Positions 46,556-56,830 of a stretch of DNA of 64,000 nucleotides are shown one piece after another. The notes beneath the pieces are model-generated. The model was given only the letters and a program-made list of their open reading frames with translations, did not search any database and was not told where the DNA came from. Origin of the DNA: Rapana venosa (taxonomy: Eukaryota; Mollusca; Gastropoda; Neogastropoda; Muricidae); contig CM054151.1 in NCBI GenBank assembly GCA_028751875.1, positions 39,290,911 to 39,354,910 on the forward strand, given 5' to 3'. The position numbers were made by a program, and so were the translations under genes. Position 1 is the stretch's first letter, and each line of letters starts with the position of its first letter.

Positions 46556-46712
46556 TGTCCAGACTGCAGTTCCGGGTATGTTGACGTCATCCCTTTCCTG
46601 ACGGCAGTTCCGGGTATGTTGACGTCATCCCTGTCCTGACTGCAGTTCCGGGTATGTTGACGTCATCCCTGATCAGACTGCAGTTCCGGACATGTTGACG
46701 TCCTCCCTGTCA
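46556..46712 (+). repeat. 38-bp tandem array carrying CRE octamers, four copies
   Basis: Unit GACTGCAGTTCCGGGTATGT followed by TGACGTCATCCCTG. The palindromic CRE TGACGTCA occurs at 46582-46589, 46620-46627 and 46658-46665; the fourth copy has TGACGTCC at 46696-46703. The spacing is exactly 38 bp each time. Lies in intergenic sequence without a recognised gene. Confidence 0.93.
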
Positions 46713-46799
46713 ATCACCTCACTGACCCATTGCCTTACTGACCAAAAGATGAAGGAATTTTTAAATATGTATTCGGAAGACATGTGTCCGGTCGCAAGC

Positions 46800-46918
46800 A
46801 TTGTCAGGAAACGCTGCTTTTGTGGTGACGAGCTCTTCCCCGGGAGAGCAGCCCGAATTTCACGCAGAGAAATCTGCCGTGACTTAAAGTGGTATACAAT
46901 ACAATACAACACAATACT
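46800..46918 (+). repeat. SINE-B, 3' end with ACAAT tail
   Basis: CGCTGCTTTTGTGGTGACGA, AGAGCAGCCCGAATTTCACG, AATCTGCCGTGACTTAAAGT, then ATACAATACAATACAAC. It is the same tail type as the copy at 31.8 kb. It begins about 90 bp after the CRE array. Confidence 0.85.
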
Positions 46919-46919
46919 T

Positions 46920-47028
46920 GGCACAGTTCATAGTCTGAAGTGACGGACTTGCAGGGCAATGGCCGGAGTCAGAGTGAACCAATGGTCACTCCAGAGAGGG
47001 AAAATGCAGTTGTAAAAGACATTAATTA

Positions 47029-47061
<33 letters not shown>

Positions 47062-47659
47062 GGGCGAATTTTCGTATGCTTTTAGCTGTAGAAGAGAAGA
47101 ATAATCAAACCGTAGCAGAAAAACGTGATTAATTTGATTTGAATAAATACTTCACTGCACAATAATTATAGTTAGTTAATGTCACTGTTTTGGAGAGATA
47201 TTTTGAACATGCCGCATTGCAAATTCCACTTTTTGAACTCGGTTTGGCATAGTGTGAACAGTACAATGGACATAGACAACACTGAGGAACAGGTCATTAT
47301 TAGCCCTCATATCAAAGGTCTATGGAAAGTGAAGTTTGTTTTGCATTCTGTTGTCTAGTGTGGGTCGATCTATATAAAAAAAATCAGTTATTAATTCTTC
47401 AACCTGAACCTAAAGAACTAAAAAGATATCTTTATTTTTTTATTTAGGCTGGGGGGTCACTTGTTTCCCCCCCCCCCCCTTTTTTTTTGGGGGGGGGGGG
47501 GGTCACTTGTTTTATAGCATCCACTGCCAGATGCTTTGATGAATTAACAGTTAGCTGAATGAATGAAAGGTTTCTAAAATTAGGAATCAGGCTTGTATAT
47601 GATTTTGTTTACGTTTTCCCTTCTTTGAATGTCTGTCAAAACCACATCATTGCCCTATT

Positions 47660-47693
<34 letters not shown>

Positions 47694-47812
47694 CTCTCTC
47701 TCTCTCTGTGCCCCTCTCACGGATCTCCTTCAAACCAAGTTTTCACACACTTTTTTTTTTTTAAACCCTGCACTAAACCACACAAAGACATACAGCCACT
47801 GCGCGCCCCTGC

Positions 47813-47851
<39 letters not shown>

Positions 47852-48860
47852 CCTTCTCAACCTTCCCCACTCCCCCTTACTCAGGTCTCCCTCCTCCCCC
47901 CCTACGCGCAAAACATCAAACAAACCCAGGTGGAGTGCGTTAGCCTAGAAGAAGGCCGGTGTAGAGAGGTCTTTGTACAATTTTTGAAAACGCCGCCACA
48001 CTCCCTCCCTCCCTCCCTCCTTCCCTCCTGCCTCTGTCCCCTTACAGCCTGCACACGTGCCTGGCCCCTTCAGCCAATGCCCGACCCCTGCTTACCACCT
48101 GGTCCCCCCTCTCTCTCTCTCCTCTCTCTCTCCTCGTGCTCGCCGCCCCCCACCCCCTTTCTCTCCTTCCCCCTCCTCTCCCTCACACGCCCCCAGTCAC
48201 CTCCGCCTCTCTCACCTGTCGTCTCTCCCCTCCCATTCTCCCTCTCTTTAGCTACCCCCTTCCTCTCTCCTCTTTCCTCCCCCCCCCCCTCTCTCTCTCT
48301 CTCTCTTTCCCCTCCCCCTCTCTCTCTTCTTCTTCATTCATTCAACCGTGAAGTCTGACTGAGTGATATGACTGGTTGGTTGGTTGGTTAGTTAGTTAGT
48401 GTGTTGCGGGCTTCGGCTGCGTTGAAATCAAACGAATGAAATTCAATTTAAAAAAAGAAAAAAAGGGGGTGGGGGTAGAGAAAATTGTGTGTGTGTGTGT
48501 GTGTGTGTGGCAGGGGTGGTGGTGGTGGTGGTGGTGGCAGAAGCAGATACAGGCCATAATGAAGCAGAAAGAGAAAGAAGACTTAGAGAAGATCACTGAA
48601 AAAAGAAAGAAAGGAAGAAGAAGACGAAGAAAAAAAAGAGAATGAGACGGAGGTCGCACTGACTACTAAATTAGGTGACGGAGAACTTTCCAAAGAGAAA
48701 GAAAAAGGGGGAGAAGAAATAAAAAATAAATAAAGAAGAACAAGAACGAGAAGAAGAAGAATAGGAAGAAAAAGAAAGAGAAAAATGGAAGAAAGACAGC
48801 AAGAAGAAGAAGAAGGAGGAGGAGGAGGCAAAAAAGAAGTAGAAGAAGACGGAGACGACG
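46920..48860. other. Intergenic, simple-sequence rich
   Basis: GT (47032-47059), C/T/G runs (47467-47503), CT (47664-47707), CA (47818-47849), a C/T-rich block (47850-48340) and purine-rich GAA/GAAG sequence (48590-48860). No exon recognised. Confidence 0.55.
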
Positions 48861-48884
48861 ACAAAGAAGACAAAGAAGAGGAGA

Positions 48885-48905
48885 GAGAGAGAGAGCGAGC
48901 GAGCG

Positions 48906-48982
<77 letters not shown>

Positions 48983-49100
48983 AGGAGAGATTGGTGGACT
49001 GATTAATTGATCATCTTTATTCCTGGAGACAGACAGACAGACAGACAGACAGGGAGAGAGATTGGTGGACTGATTAATTGATCATCTTTATTCCTAAGGA
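48885..49100. repeat. GA/GACA arrays with a 43-bp duplication
   Basis: GA (48885-48958) and CAGA (48959-48982), then GAGATTGGTGGACTGATTAA with TTGATCATCTTTATTCC, a second CAGA array, and the same unique segment again (about 49060-49098). Confidence 0.93.
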
Positions 49101-49141
49101 CTACAGATAAGTATTGATAAACTTTTTTTTCATTCAGCGCT

Positions 49142-49143
<2 letters not shown>

Positions 49144-49212
<69 letters not shown>

Positions 49213-49261
49213 ATATATATATATATATATAATATATATAGAGAGAGAGAGAGAGGAGAGA

Positions 49262-49320
<59 letters not shown>
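49144..49320. repeat. TA/GA alternating microsatellites
   Basis: TA (49144-49176), GA (49177-49207), TA (49208-49239), GA (49240-49319). Confidence 0.97.
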
Positions 49321-49321
<1 letters not shown>

Positions 49322-49702
49322 CACCCCTGTATGCAGTGTTGGCTCTTCCACCTACTTTCTTACAAAAGCACACTGTACTTAGCACAGGCCATTTATTTCC
49401 CTTTATTCATTCATGCTTTTCTCTCCCAACATTTCTTATGTAAATTTAGTGTAAACTTTCTGAACAAGTTACACCCCCCCCCCCCCCAACAACAACCATT
49501 TTAAAAGAGCGAGCACCCCCCCCCCCCAAAAAAAAAAAAAAATCAAAAAAAATCACTCTCCCCCCCAAAAAAGTACCCCCCAAAAAAAACACCCCAAACC
49601 CTGCACAAAAAAAAACCCACACAAAATTATTTTTTAAAAACCCACCGAAGGAAAAAGATCAGTCAGCCAACATACCAATCAGCTAAACTAATATGATTGA
49701 CA

Positions 49703-49730
49703 ATCTCTCTCTCTCTCTCTCTCTCTCTCC

Positions 49731-49828
<98 letters not shown>
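49703..49828. repeat. CT microsatellite, about 125 bp
   Basis: Nearly uninterrupted CT dinucleotides. Confidence 0.97.
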
Positions 49829-49829
<1 letters not shown>

Positions 49830-49991
49830 CTGAATCAAAATCTCTTTAGCACGACGTAGAATCCACGCCATGACGATAATTTGTACTTATATTAATTTTT
49901 TTCTTCGTTCAATAATATTATGTGTTAATCCCCACACGCCGTCCCCAATTTTTCCCTTGTGAAGGGGCTCAAAAGCCTATCACACAAACTA

Positions 49992-49994
<3 letters not shown>

Positions 49995-50032
<38 letters not shown>

Positions 50033-50041
50033 CGTGCGCGC

Positions 50042-50100
<59 letters not shown>
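49995..50100. repeat. GT then CT microsatellite
   Basis: GT to 50028, a GC-rich bridge, then CT to 50097. A C-run-rich block extends to about 50490. Confidence 0.96.
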
Positions 50101-50101
<1 letters not shown>

Positions 50102-50599
50102 CTCCCTCTCCTTCCACCCCCTTCCTCCCCCAAAGCCCCCCTCCCCTCTCCCCCGCTTTCAATCTTCACACGCGCCTTCTTCTCCCCCCCCCCCCCTCCT
50201 CCCCGACCAAGTCGTTGCCCCCCTTCCCCCCCCCCCCCCCCCCAACACACACACACTTCCTGTAGTTCTATCCCCTTTTCGATAGCTCCTTGTCTGACGT
50301 GTCGTAAGGTAGCAACCCCCTCCCCCCCCTTCCCCCCACCCCCTCTCCCCACATCAGTCACATGAATCTTGAAATGTAGGCGACCTTGGGTAATTCTGCC
50401 GAACACACGATTAATTGTATACTCCCCCCCCCCCCCCACCACCACCACCCACACTCTCTCCCCTCCCCCCTCCCCACCCACATCCCATTCCCCCCACACA
50501 CATCACCTGCTACCTGTTGTGGGAAATATTTGAAAGGAGAAAGCTCGTTTTATTAAACTTAAAGCCAAGCCAGTCATCGTCTGGTGAACTGGGTAAAAG

Positions 50600-50604
<5 letters not shown>

Positions 50605-50633
<29 letters not shown>

Positions 50634-50705
50634 GTATCTGTGTGTGTGTGTGTGTGTATCTGTGTGTGTGGTGTGTGTGTGTGTGTGTATCTGTGTGTGT
50701 GTATC

Positions 50706-50744
<39 letters not shown>
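50605..50744. repeat. GT microsatellite with TATCT interruptions
   Basis: About 140 bp of GT broken by regularly spaced GTATCT steps. Confidence 0.95.
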
Positions 50745-50745
<1 letters not shown>

Positions 50746-50761
50746 TTTTATTTATTATTTT

Positions 50762-50923
50762 TATTTCTCTTATTTCGAGGATAATGGAATAAGCACTCAT
50801 GTGCTTTTTTTTATTTTTTACATCCGGTCTTCATGTGTATGCAGTTTAGTAAAGTTGGTCATCCGTTCCCACCGGCACACATGACTATTCCGAAAAAGCG
50901 GAAGGGGTTTAAACGTGTGGGCA

Positions 50924-50930
<7 letters not shown>
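50762..50930 (-). repeat. SINE-A, 3' half
   Basis: Minus strand: CCGCTTTTTCGGAATAGTC, GCCGGTGGGAACGGATGACC, hairpin AAGCACATGAGTGCTT, TTCCATTATCCTCGAAATAA. Its internal end is replaced by a GA array (50929-51000). Confidence 0.85.
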
Positions 50931-51004
<74 letters not shown>

Positions 51005-51249
51005 TGAATAATCTTTTTTTTCAAGGCTTACAGATAAGCATTTTTTTCATCCAGCCCTTGCACTGATTGGCGACTATCACAACATAATAAAACAAATAAA
51101 CAACAGCATAAACAACAACGAAAACACACACACACACACAACAACAACAAAATAATAGCAAAACCTCTAAAAACAAACAAACCACCAAACAAACAAAACT
51201 AACAACAAAAGTTTAACATATGAGAGAGATTTAAATTAAAAAAAATTCT

Positions 51250-51318
51250 TTTATTTGGAGGATAATGGAATAAGCACTCAAGTGCTTTTTTCATCTTGTC
51301 CCCGAGTGCATGCAGTTT
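51250..51318 (-). repeat. SINE-A tail cut by the assembly gap
   Basis: Minus strand: GGGGACAAGATG, AAGCACTTGAGTGCTT (a perfect palindrome) and TTCCATTATCCTCCAAATAA. The gap starts inside the element. Confidence 0.8.
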
Positions 51319-51818
51319 NNNNNNNNNNNNNNNNNNNNNNNNNNNNNNNNNNNNNNNNNNNNNNNNNNNNNNNNNNNNNNNNNNNNNNNNNNNNNNNNNN
51401 NNNNNNNNNNNNNNNNNNNNNNNNNNNNNNNNNNNNNNNNNNNNNNNNNNNNNNNNNNNNNNNNNNNNNNNNNNNNNNNNNNNNNNNNNNNNNNNNNNNN
51501 NNNNNNNNNNNNNNNNNNNNNNNNNNNNNNNNNNNNNNNNNNNNNNNNNNNNNNNNNNNNNNNNNNNNNNNNNNNNNNNNNNNNNNNNNNNNNNNNNNNN
51601 NNNNNNNNNNNNNNNNNNNNNNNNNNNNNNNNNNNNNNNNNNNNNNNNNNNNNNNNNNNNNNNNNNNNNNNNNNNNNNNNNNNNNNNNNNNNNNNNNNNN
51701 NNNNNNNNNNNNNNNNNNNNNNNNNNNNNNNNNNNNNNNNNNNNNNNNNNNNNNNNNNNNNNNNNNNNNNNNNNNNNNNNNNNNNNNNNNNNNNNNNNNN
51801 NNNNNNNNNNNNNNNNNN
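51319..51818. other. Assembly gap, 500 N
   Basis: Exactly 500 unknown bases, the usual placeholder for a scaffold join. Missing exons of the minus-strand mind bomb-like gene may lie here. Confidence 0.99.
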
Positions 51819-52349
51819 TTGTAGAGAAGTTTGACTTTTTTGATTAATTGTGTTGTTTTTGTTTTTACACTAGTTAGTAGCTAGATTTACACTTGTTTCT
51901 TTTGCTGCCTCATCTTCTGTGATGTTCCCATCCCCCTGCCTCCATGGCACTCATTTCAATCCCCCCCCCCCCTTCCCTGCCACAGCCACACCCAGATTTG
52001 TTATGTTGCATTCTCAGGGTTGGAAGTCCACAGGGAGCCCATCAATATCAGGCCACTGCAGGGCCACCAGCCAGAGGAACCCTGCACTACTGCTGGGTCA
52101 CTGTGGTGGTGTTCAGTGGTGCCTGTTTGGTAGTAGCTCATTCTTATATTGATTGTTTTACTGTTACTAGCATAAGTTACACTATCATATGGTTCCCCAA
52201 ATCACCATCACCACCTTCTTTTTTGTGGTCTGAAATTACTTAGTAGAAGTTAAATTGAAACACACACATGCATACACACGTTTACACACACACAAATGCA
52301 CACACACACACTCATGCATGTACACACACGCACTCACACACACACACAC

Positions 52350-52498
52350 CTGCTTATGGCTATATAAAGAGGTGTCCTGCCACGTCCACCAACACCATTG
52401 ACATCAGCACCTAGGTCAAGCAGAGAGGTCACCACATCGCGCTGACCTTTGTAGCATGCATACATCAACGGTGTCAACGACTGCTCTGTCTTTGTCAG
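52350..52498 (-). CDS. Mind bomb-like E3 ligase, ankyrin exon (last visible)
   Basis: 149 nt on the minus strand, acceptor TTTTGTCTGTGGCAG, donor AG|GTGTGT. It enters in phase 0 (matching the end of 54332-54486) and leaves after two bases. It encodes LTKTEQSLTPLMYACYKGQR, DVVTSLLDLGADVNGVGG and RGRTPLYIAIS. The TPL..A...G...VV..LL..GADVN signature is a textbook ankyrin repeat, and RGRTPLYIAI begins the next. In mind bomb proteins the ankyrin array follows the Mib repeats and precedes the RING fingers. Further ankyrin and RING exons should lie at lower coordinates, in the gap or left of it, but I find none between 51819 and 52349. Confidence 0.72.
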
Positions 52499-53139
52499 CT
52501 GCCACAGACAAAACCATCATGGATTAAGTAAAAAAAGAAAAAACCAAGAACTGTAAATCAACACCACATTATTATTATTATTATTTCATTTCATGTTGTT
52601 TAAAGCCCTACTGACCATGAAGGTCATATTAAGACTGTCATCTCATTTAGTTTTAATAACTGTAACAACTTTCACTTCAATTTTAAGATCAATCCAACAC
52701 TATTAACCTGAAAAACAATCACATTAATATATTCAGCCCATAAGGCCAACAAAACCAAGCCAGTAGAGGGGTAATAGAAGGGGTGGGGGGGAAAGGGGGG
52801 GAGGGAGGTAGAGGTAGAGGTGTTAGTAGGGGAGGGGTAACTTTTTAAAAAAAAAGGGTAACTTTAAAAAAAAAAAGGGGTGGGGTAGAATGTGGAAATA
52901 TCCTTGTTTTTATCAGGACTCATCTACAGCCAACTGAAAGTGTCAAAATTACCCATTTCCAGGGGTCTTGCATAACTTCATTGTTTATCAACAATCCCAG
53001 GTGGCACAGATTCATTGTTTCCCACTCTAACATTGTTCACTATGGTAGTAAGTATATGTGTACAAGCTGGCTTGCTGTCATTCCATGTCAGAATTTAATC
53101 CTTGGCGGCTGTGCTATACCTGCATGTTTTGTATCGTTA
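52499..53139. other. Mind bomb-like gene intron, no feature beyond low complexity
   Basis: G/A-rich low-complexity sequence at 52770-52880. A segment near 52590-52640 (TTGTTTAAAGCCCTACTGAC) resembles 30836-30866 (TTGTTTATAGCCCCGCCGAC), perhaps another old repeat. Confidence 0.4.
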
Positions 53140-54322
53140 TGTCAGTGGAAGAACAAGCTGGTTTCAGACCTGACTGACTTGCATTTTTAACTGTATGCTT
53201 ATCACTGTTTCACAATTTCATTGACTTCAAGAAAGCATTTGATAGAGTGTGGCATGATGGACTGTGGCAAACCACCAGAACTTTCAATAGTGAGGAAGAA
53301 TTAGTGCAGATCATTCAGGCACTCTATAACAATACCAGCTGTGCAGTCCTTCTGAACAGCCAGATCGAGGTTTTTCTTTCAAACAATAGTAGGAGTCAAA
53401 CAAGGCTGCACACTCTTGCCTACTTTATTCAAATTCTCTCTTGAGAGAAGATCTTGCAAGAGATGCTCCCTGGTTGCCATACTGCTGTATCTCTTGGTGT
53501 TAGATCCATTTGCAATCTGAGGTTTGCTGATGATATTGATTCCCTAGGACATAGTAACAACAAACTTCAAGAACTTACAAGCAGGAATATGAGCTAGTGC
53601 TTATGTATGTATGGAGACCAGTGCAGGAAAGAGCAAGGTCTTGGAATGTTTTAACAAATATGAAATGTAGCTTTCTTGTGTCTTTCGAGATTATGACACG
53701 TATCAATCTGCCTGTCAGTATTGTAATTGCCCTTCATGGGATAATTAAAGTGTTTTTGACTTGACTTGACTTGACTTGATATGATAAACAGCACCAGTGA
53801 CATTACAATTAGCATCTTCATGAATGGCCAACACCTTGAAGAAGTAGATTCCTTCAAATATATTGGCTCATACTGACCACAGATGACCACTTTACAGCTG
53901 AAGTAAAGACCCAAATAGCCCTTCCAACTTTGGCCATGGCAAAGTTAAACAAAATTTGTAAAAGCAAGAAGATCAGCTTCCCAACAAAGCTGAAGTTGTT
54001 TAGAGCTGTAATCATTTTCAGCAGGGACAATATTGCTGCACTGCAAGCACATACATGGCTGTTCACAAAGACAGGAAAACACAATTGCATGTTACTGAAG
54101 GATAATTGATCAAAAGTTAAAATGTCTACATCATTTAAAAAAAAAATTCAGGAGTGTAATTCAGGACATACCTAGCAAAACCTGGGCTGCCTGAGTTGCA
54201 GATGATCTTAGAGAAAGGGGCATAACTAAGGAGGAAGCTCAAGACAGAGAGAGATGGAGAAAGCTCATCAATGTCAAACCTCCCCTGGGAGAAACATGAC
54301 AAAAAAGGAAGAAGAAAAATTC
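53140..54322 (+). mobile_element. Decayed LINE RT relic, split by a younger LINE end
   Basis: Fragments in several frames follow the order of a non-LTR RT: EEQAGFRP (53148), FIDFKKAFDRVWHDGLW (53217), IIQALYNNTSCAVLLNSQIE (53310), LRFADDIDS in decayed form (53520), then after the foreign segment 53645-53785 SFKYIGSY, KTQIALPTLAMAKLNKI (53910) and RERWRKLINV (54250), with an A-rich GAAGAAG end at about 54318. Stops and frameshifts throughout show it is dead. It is a different family from the LINE at 60-62 kb (FKKAFD versus FSSAFN). It lies on the opposite strand to the host gene and ends about 10 bases from a splice donor. Confidence 0.8.
53645..53785 (+). mobile_element. 3' end of the TTGAC-tailed LINE, nested insertion
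   Basis: TATCAATCTGCCTGTCAGTA, TTGTAATTGCCCTTCATGGG, ATTAAAGTGTTTTTGACTTG and a TTGAC repeat tail. It matches 61995-62125 almost base for base, and here it sits alone inside another LINE relic. Confidence 0.88.
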
Positions 54323-54331
54323 AGGATATAC

Positions 54332-54486
54332 CAGAGACGGGTTGGCCTGCACCATGGTCTTCACTGCTGACATGTTGCCTTGGCTAATCATAGGGAAGAG
54401 GATCTTTAACTGCGGGTCTGAGGTCTTGTCATCATTGTCATCACTGTCCAGCAATCCCATCCTTCTTAGGAGTTCTCTCTGTATGC
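54332..54486 (-). CDS. Mind bomb-like E3 ligase, exon before the ankyrin repeats
   Basis: 155 nt, acceptor TTATCTTGCAG, donor CTG|GTATAT. The first two bases complete a Gly codon begun in 55244-55595, and it ends in phase 0. It encodes GIQRELLRRMGLLDSDDNDD, KTSDPQLKILFPMISQGN and MSAVKTMVQANPSL. The ISQGNMSAVKTMVQANPSL part fits the first helix pair of an ankyrin array (A..G....VK.....P). The acidic DSDDNDD stretch before it is a linker. The donor is weak (GTATAT), and an old LINE tail lies within about 10 bases of it. Confidence 0.68.
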
Positions 54487-54561
54487 CTGCAAGATAACAC
54501 ATCTTAGTGTTTGAGCTGTTTAGTATTTGTTACAATCTGATTATTCAGATGTGAAGGGAAG

Positions 54562-54566
<5 letters not shown>

Positions 54567-54656
<90 letters not shown>

Positions 54657-54735
54657 AAAACGGAGACAGAGAGACAGACAGAGACAGAGAGAGACAACAG
54701 AGACAGAGAGAGACACAGACAGAGAAAGAGATTAA
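54567..54735. repeat. GA/GACA microsatellite
   Basis: GA (54567-54611), CAGA (54612-54656), then GAGACA variants, in an intron of the mind bomb-like gene. Confidence 0.95.
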
Positions 54736-54929
54736 TAATGATGCCATATGATGACAATAAGAACAGGCAAAAAAGTCTAAGGTTAAAAATAACGAAAAGA
54801 TAACAGAGGAAACAAAAATAACATAACACATCCCAAGTGTCAATAAGGATGAATGGTATTGAAACAGGAGCCTGTACTGAAGCCAATAATGACATCACCA
54901 TCATGACAAAAAGAACCCAGACAGAAAAT

Positions 54930-55075
54930 TCAAACAGTGGATTGAGTGATTTTCACAGAGAAAACTGCCAACTTACATCACAGTGTGCGCACGAGAAACA
55001 GAACATTCTAACAGCGGAGTGATTTTCACAGAGAAAACTGCCAACTTACATCGCAGAGTGTGCAAGCTACACAAG
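54930..55075 (+). repeat. Direct duplication, 35-40 bp
   Basis: TGATTTTCACAGAGAAAACT then GCCAACTTACATC occurs at about 54947 and again at about 55019. It lies in an intron of the mind bomb-like gene. Confidence 0.9.
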
Positions 55076-55243
55076 TATGCTTGGCACATGGCTGAAAGAA
55101 GATACCTCACTTCACCTACAATACTGGACAACTATTCTAGCATGACTAAAACAATACCCCCCCAACCCCCCAACCTCCCCCCCCCCCAACCCCCCAAAGA
55201 TTCACAAGACAACAATCCCACTCCATTCTCCACACACACGCAC

Positions 55244-55595
55244 CTGCATTGCTGTCGATCCCCAAATCCTGCCCGTCTCCAGTCCTATCCTGGTTTTCTT
55301 TGGTCTTAAACAACGACTGGGACACCTCGGACATCATTCTCTCCATCCCTGTAGGGTCTCCTCCTAGCACGGGGCCTCCAGCGAAGTAGGCCTGACCTGG
55401 CGAAGGTTCAGCAGCCTCCGTGTTTGCCACGGCAGCTTTGCGGGCCTGACCCAGGGTGCCCACAGGGTCTGGGGTGGCAGTGGGGGCGGGCACGCAGCAG
55501 GAGGAGGCGAAGCGGAAGGTCTGGTAGTGGCCGAAGGTGGCGGTGATGGAGTTGTCGTTGTGCACTGCCTGTACCCGGCCCACGCTGCCGCATGT
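55244..55595 (-). CDS. Mind bomb-like E3 ligase, end of Mib repeat 2 and linker
   Basis: Minus strand, donor GCAG|GTGCGT at the low end, leaving after one base. The acceptor chosen is CTTGACTGGCAG, so the exon starts TCGSVGRVQAVHNDNSITAT. This gives exactly the usual spacing from the Trp of the previous exon to the VGRVQ strand of Mib repeats. The frame is open further upstream (ILDWQ), but no AG acceptor exists there, only a long C-rich tract. After FGHYQTFRFASSCC the chain becomes an Ala/Pro/Gly-rich, probably disordered linker of about 90 residues (PAPTATPDPVGTLGQ, EAAEPSPGQAYFAGGP) ending DGQDLGIDSNAG. The linker seems longer than in the mind bomb proteins I recall. Confidence 0.68.
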
Positions 55596-55639
55596 CTGCC
55601 AGTCAAGGATGGTGACAACCACATCATGAGGGCGTATTC

Positions 55640-55720
55640 CAGTATCATCAGGGGGGGAGGGGGGGGGGGAGGGGGGGGGGGGAAAGGGGTGGGGGGGTGG
55701 AGGGGAGGGGGGGAGTCACA
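55640..55720. repeat. Poly-G/poly-purine tract
   Basis: G runs broken by single A or T. On the minus (gene) strand it is a long polypyrimidine tract 45 bases or more upstream of the acceptor of 55244-55595. Confidence 0.9.
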
Positions 55721-55789
55721 TGACAGACAAGGTGTGTCGAAAGGGTCGTGCTTTTGAATTCTTCAAACAACAAATTAATTATGATAACT

Positions 55790-55938
55790 TATCCCCTGAA
55801 GGACAACATCAGAGAATGGACAAGGATGAATGACTCGGCACTACTGCGCAGAGCCGAGGACCGAGATGGATGGAGGAGGCTTACCACGGCATCGTCTTTC
55901 GTGTCTCCCCCACGACCGCCAAGGTCACGGGACTGATG
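55790..55938 (+). mobile_element. LINE C-terminal fragment
   Basis: DNIREWTRMNDSALLRRAED, RDGWRRLTTASS and RPPRSRD then stop, followed by a TGATGATGATG tail. REWT, the R.A.DR..WR..... block and a terminal R..RSRD or RLRD mark the end of a common animal non-LTR retrotransposon ORF. Severely 5' truncated. Confidence 0.78.
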
Positions 55939-55944
55939 ATGATG

Positions 55945-56255
55945 ATCCCTGAAGTCTGAATACAGCTACCTAAATGGTGGCCTGGCAGGGGGTGGAGGGT
56001 GAGGGTGGGGGATACTGTCACATAAGCAAAAATCTCACCATTGGTGAATCTCAGAGCTCTAACTTGGAAACAACAACAACAACAAAAATCAATGATAAAT
56101 GATTATTAATATTTTGTTGAAGCAAAAGAAAAGGGATTTTAGTTTTTTTAGTTTCTTAGCTAAGGCTCCAAGGCTTAGCAATGGTGAACTTTTATTGTAT
56201 CTGATTGTTTGCCCACAATCAAGGTAGCCGCATTCTGACTTTGGGGAATACGGGA
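55945..56255. repeat. Two R8 copies in opposite orientation
   Basis: 55945-56075 plus: CCTGAAGTCTGAATACAGCT, CTCACCATTGGTGAATCTCA, GAGCTCTAACTTGG. 56130-56255 minus: CCAAAGTCAGAATGCGGCTA, TTCACCATTGCTAAGCC, GGAGCCTTAGCTAAGAAAC. The inverted pair could fold into a hairpin. Confidence 0.6.
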
Positions 56256-56378
56256 GATGAAACACTTACATCTGCTATCTGGTGATTAACAAATTATGGA
56301 CAGTAAAGAATGAAAGCATTCACATCTGCTATGTGGTGATTAAAAAATCATGGACAGTAGGGAATGAAAAACACTCAC

Positions 56379-56480
56379 ATCTGCAATCTGTTGGTTCCAG
56401 GCGATGTGCTTATTCAGCAGTTTTACCTGGCTGACATCGCGACGAATGCGAACAACATCACCTTCCTTCAATGGCCACAC
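56379..56480 (-). CDS. Mind bomb-like E3 ligase, start of Mib repeat 2
   Basis: 102 nt, acceptor TTGTCCTCAG, donor GCAGAT|GTGAGT, phase 0 at both ends. It encodes VWPLKEGDVVRIRRDVSQVK then LLNKHIAWNQQIAD. The GD.V.I..D...VK.L...H..W pattern is the first half of a Mib/REP repeat, and the VK.L word is typical. It follows LNPMVLVK of the previous exon without a gap, so two Mib repeats stand in tandem, as in mind bomb proteins, where the region binds ligand or adaptor. Confidence 0.72.
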
Positions 56481-56519
56481 CTGAGGACAAGAACAAGTGA
56501 TTTAGAATGACAATGATTA

Positions 56520-56619
56520 TTATAGTAAAAGTAGTAGCAGTAGCAGTAGCAGTAGTAGTAGTAGTAGTAGTAGTAGTAGCAGCAGAAGTAGAAGTAGTAG
56601 TGGTAGTAGTAGTAATTGT

Positions 56620-56687
<68 letters not shown>

Positions 56688-56830
56688 CAACAGCAGCAGC
56701 AGTAGCAGCAGCAGTAGTAGTGGTGGTGGTAGTTGCTTTTGCTGTTGATGTTGTAGTTAAAGTAGTAGCTGAAATAGTAGTAGTGGCAGCAGTAGTAGTA
56801 GGTGTAGCTATGGTGATGGTGGTAGTGGCA
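56520..56830. repeat. AGT/AGC trinucleotide array with a pure AGC core
   Basis: The AGC core at about 56620-56684 is uninterrupted (about 21 triplets), flanked by AGT/AGC mixtures. It is intronic in the mind bomb-like gene, so the Ala, Val and Thr repeat frames are not proteins. Confidence 0.95.

Noticed and set aside
51255..51847. Long open frames of about 180 codons
   Set aside because: They run through the 500-N gap and carry no information.
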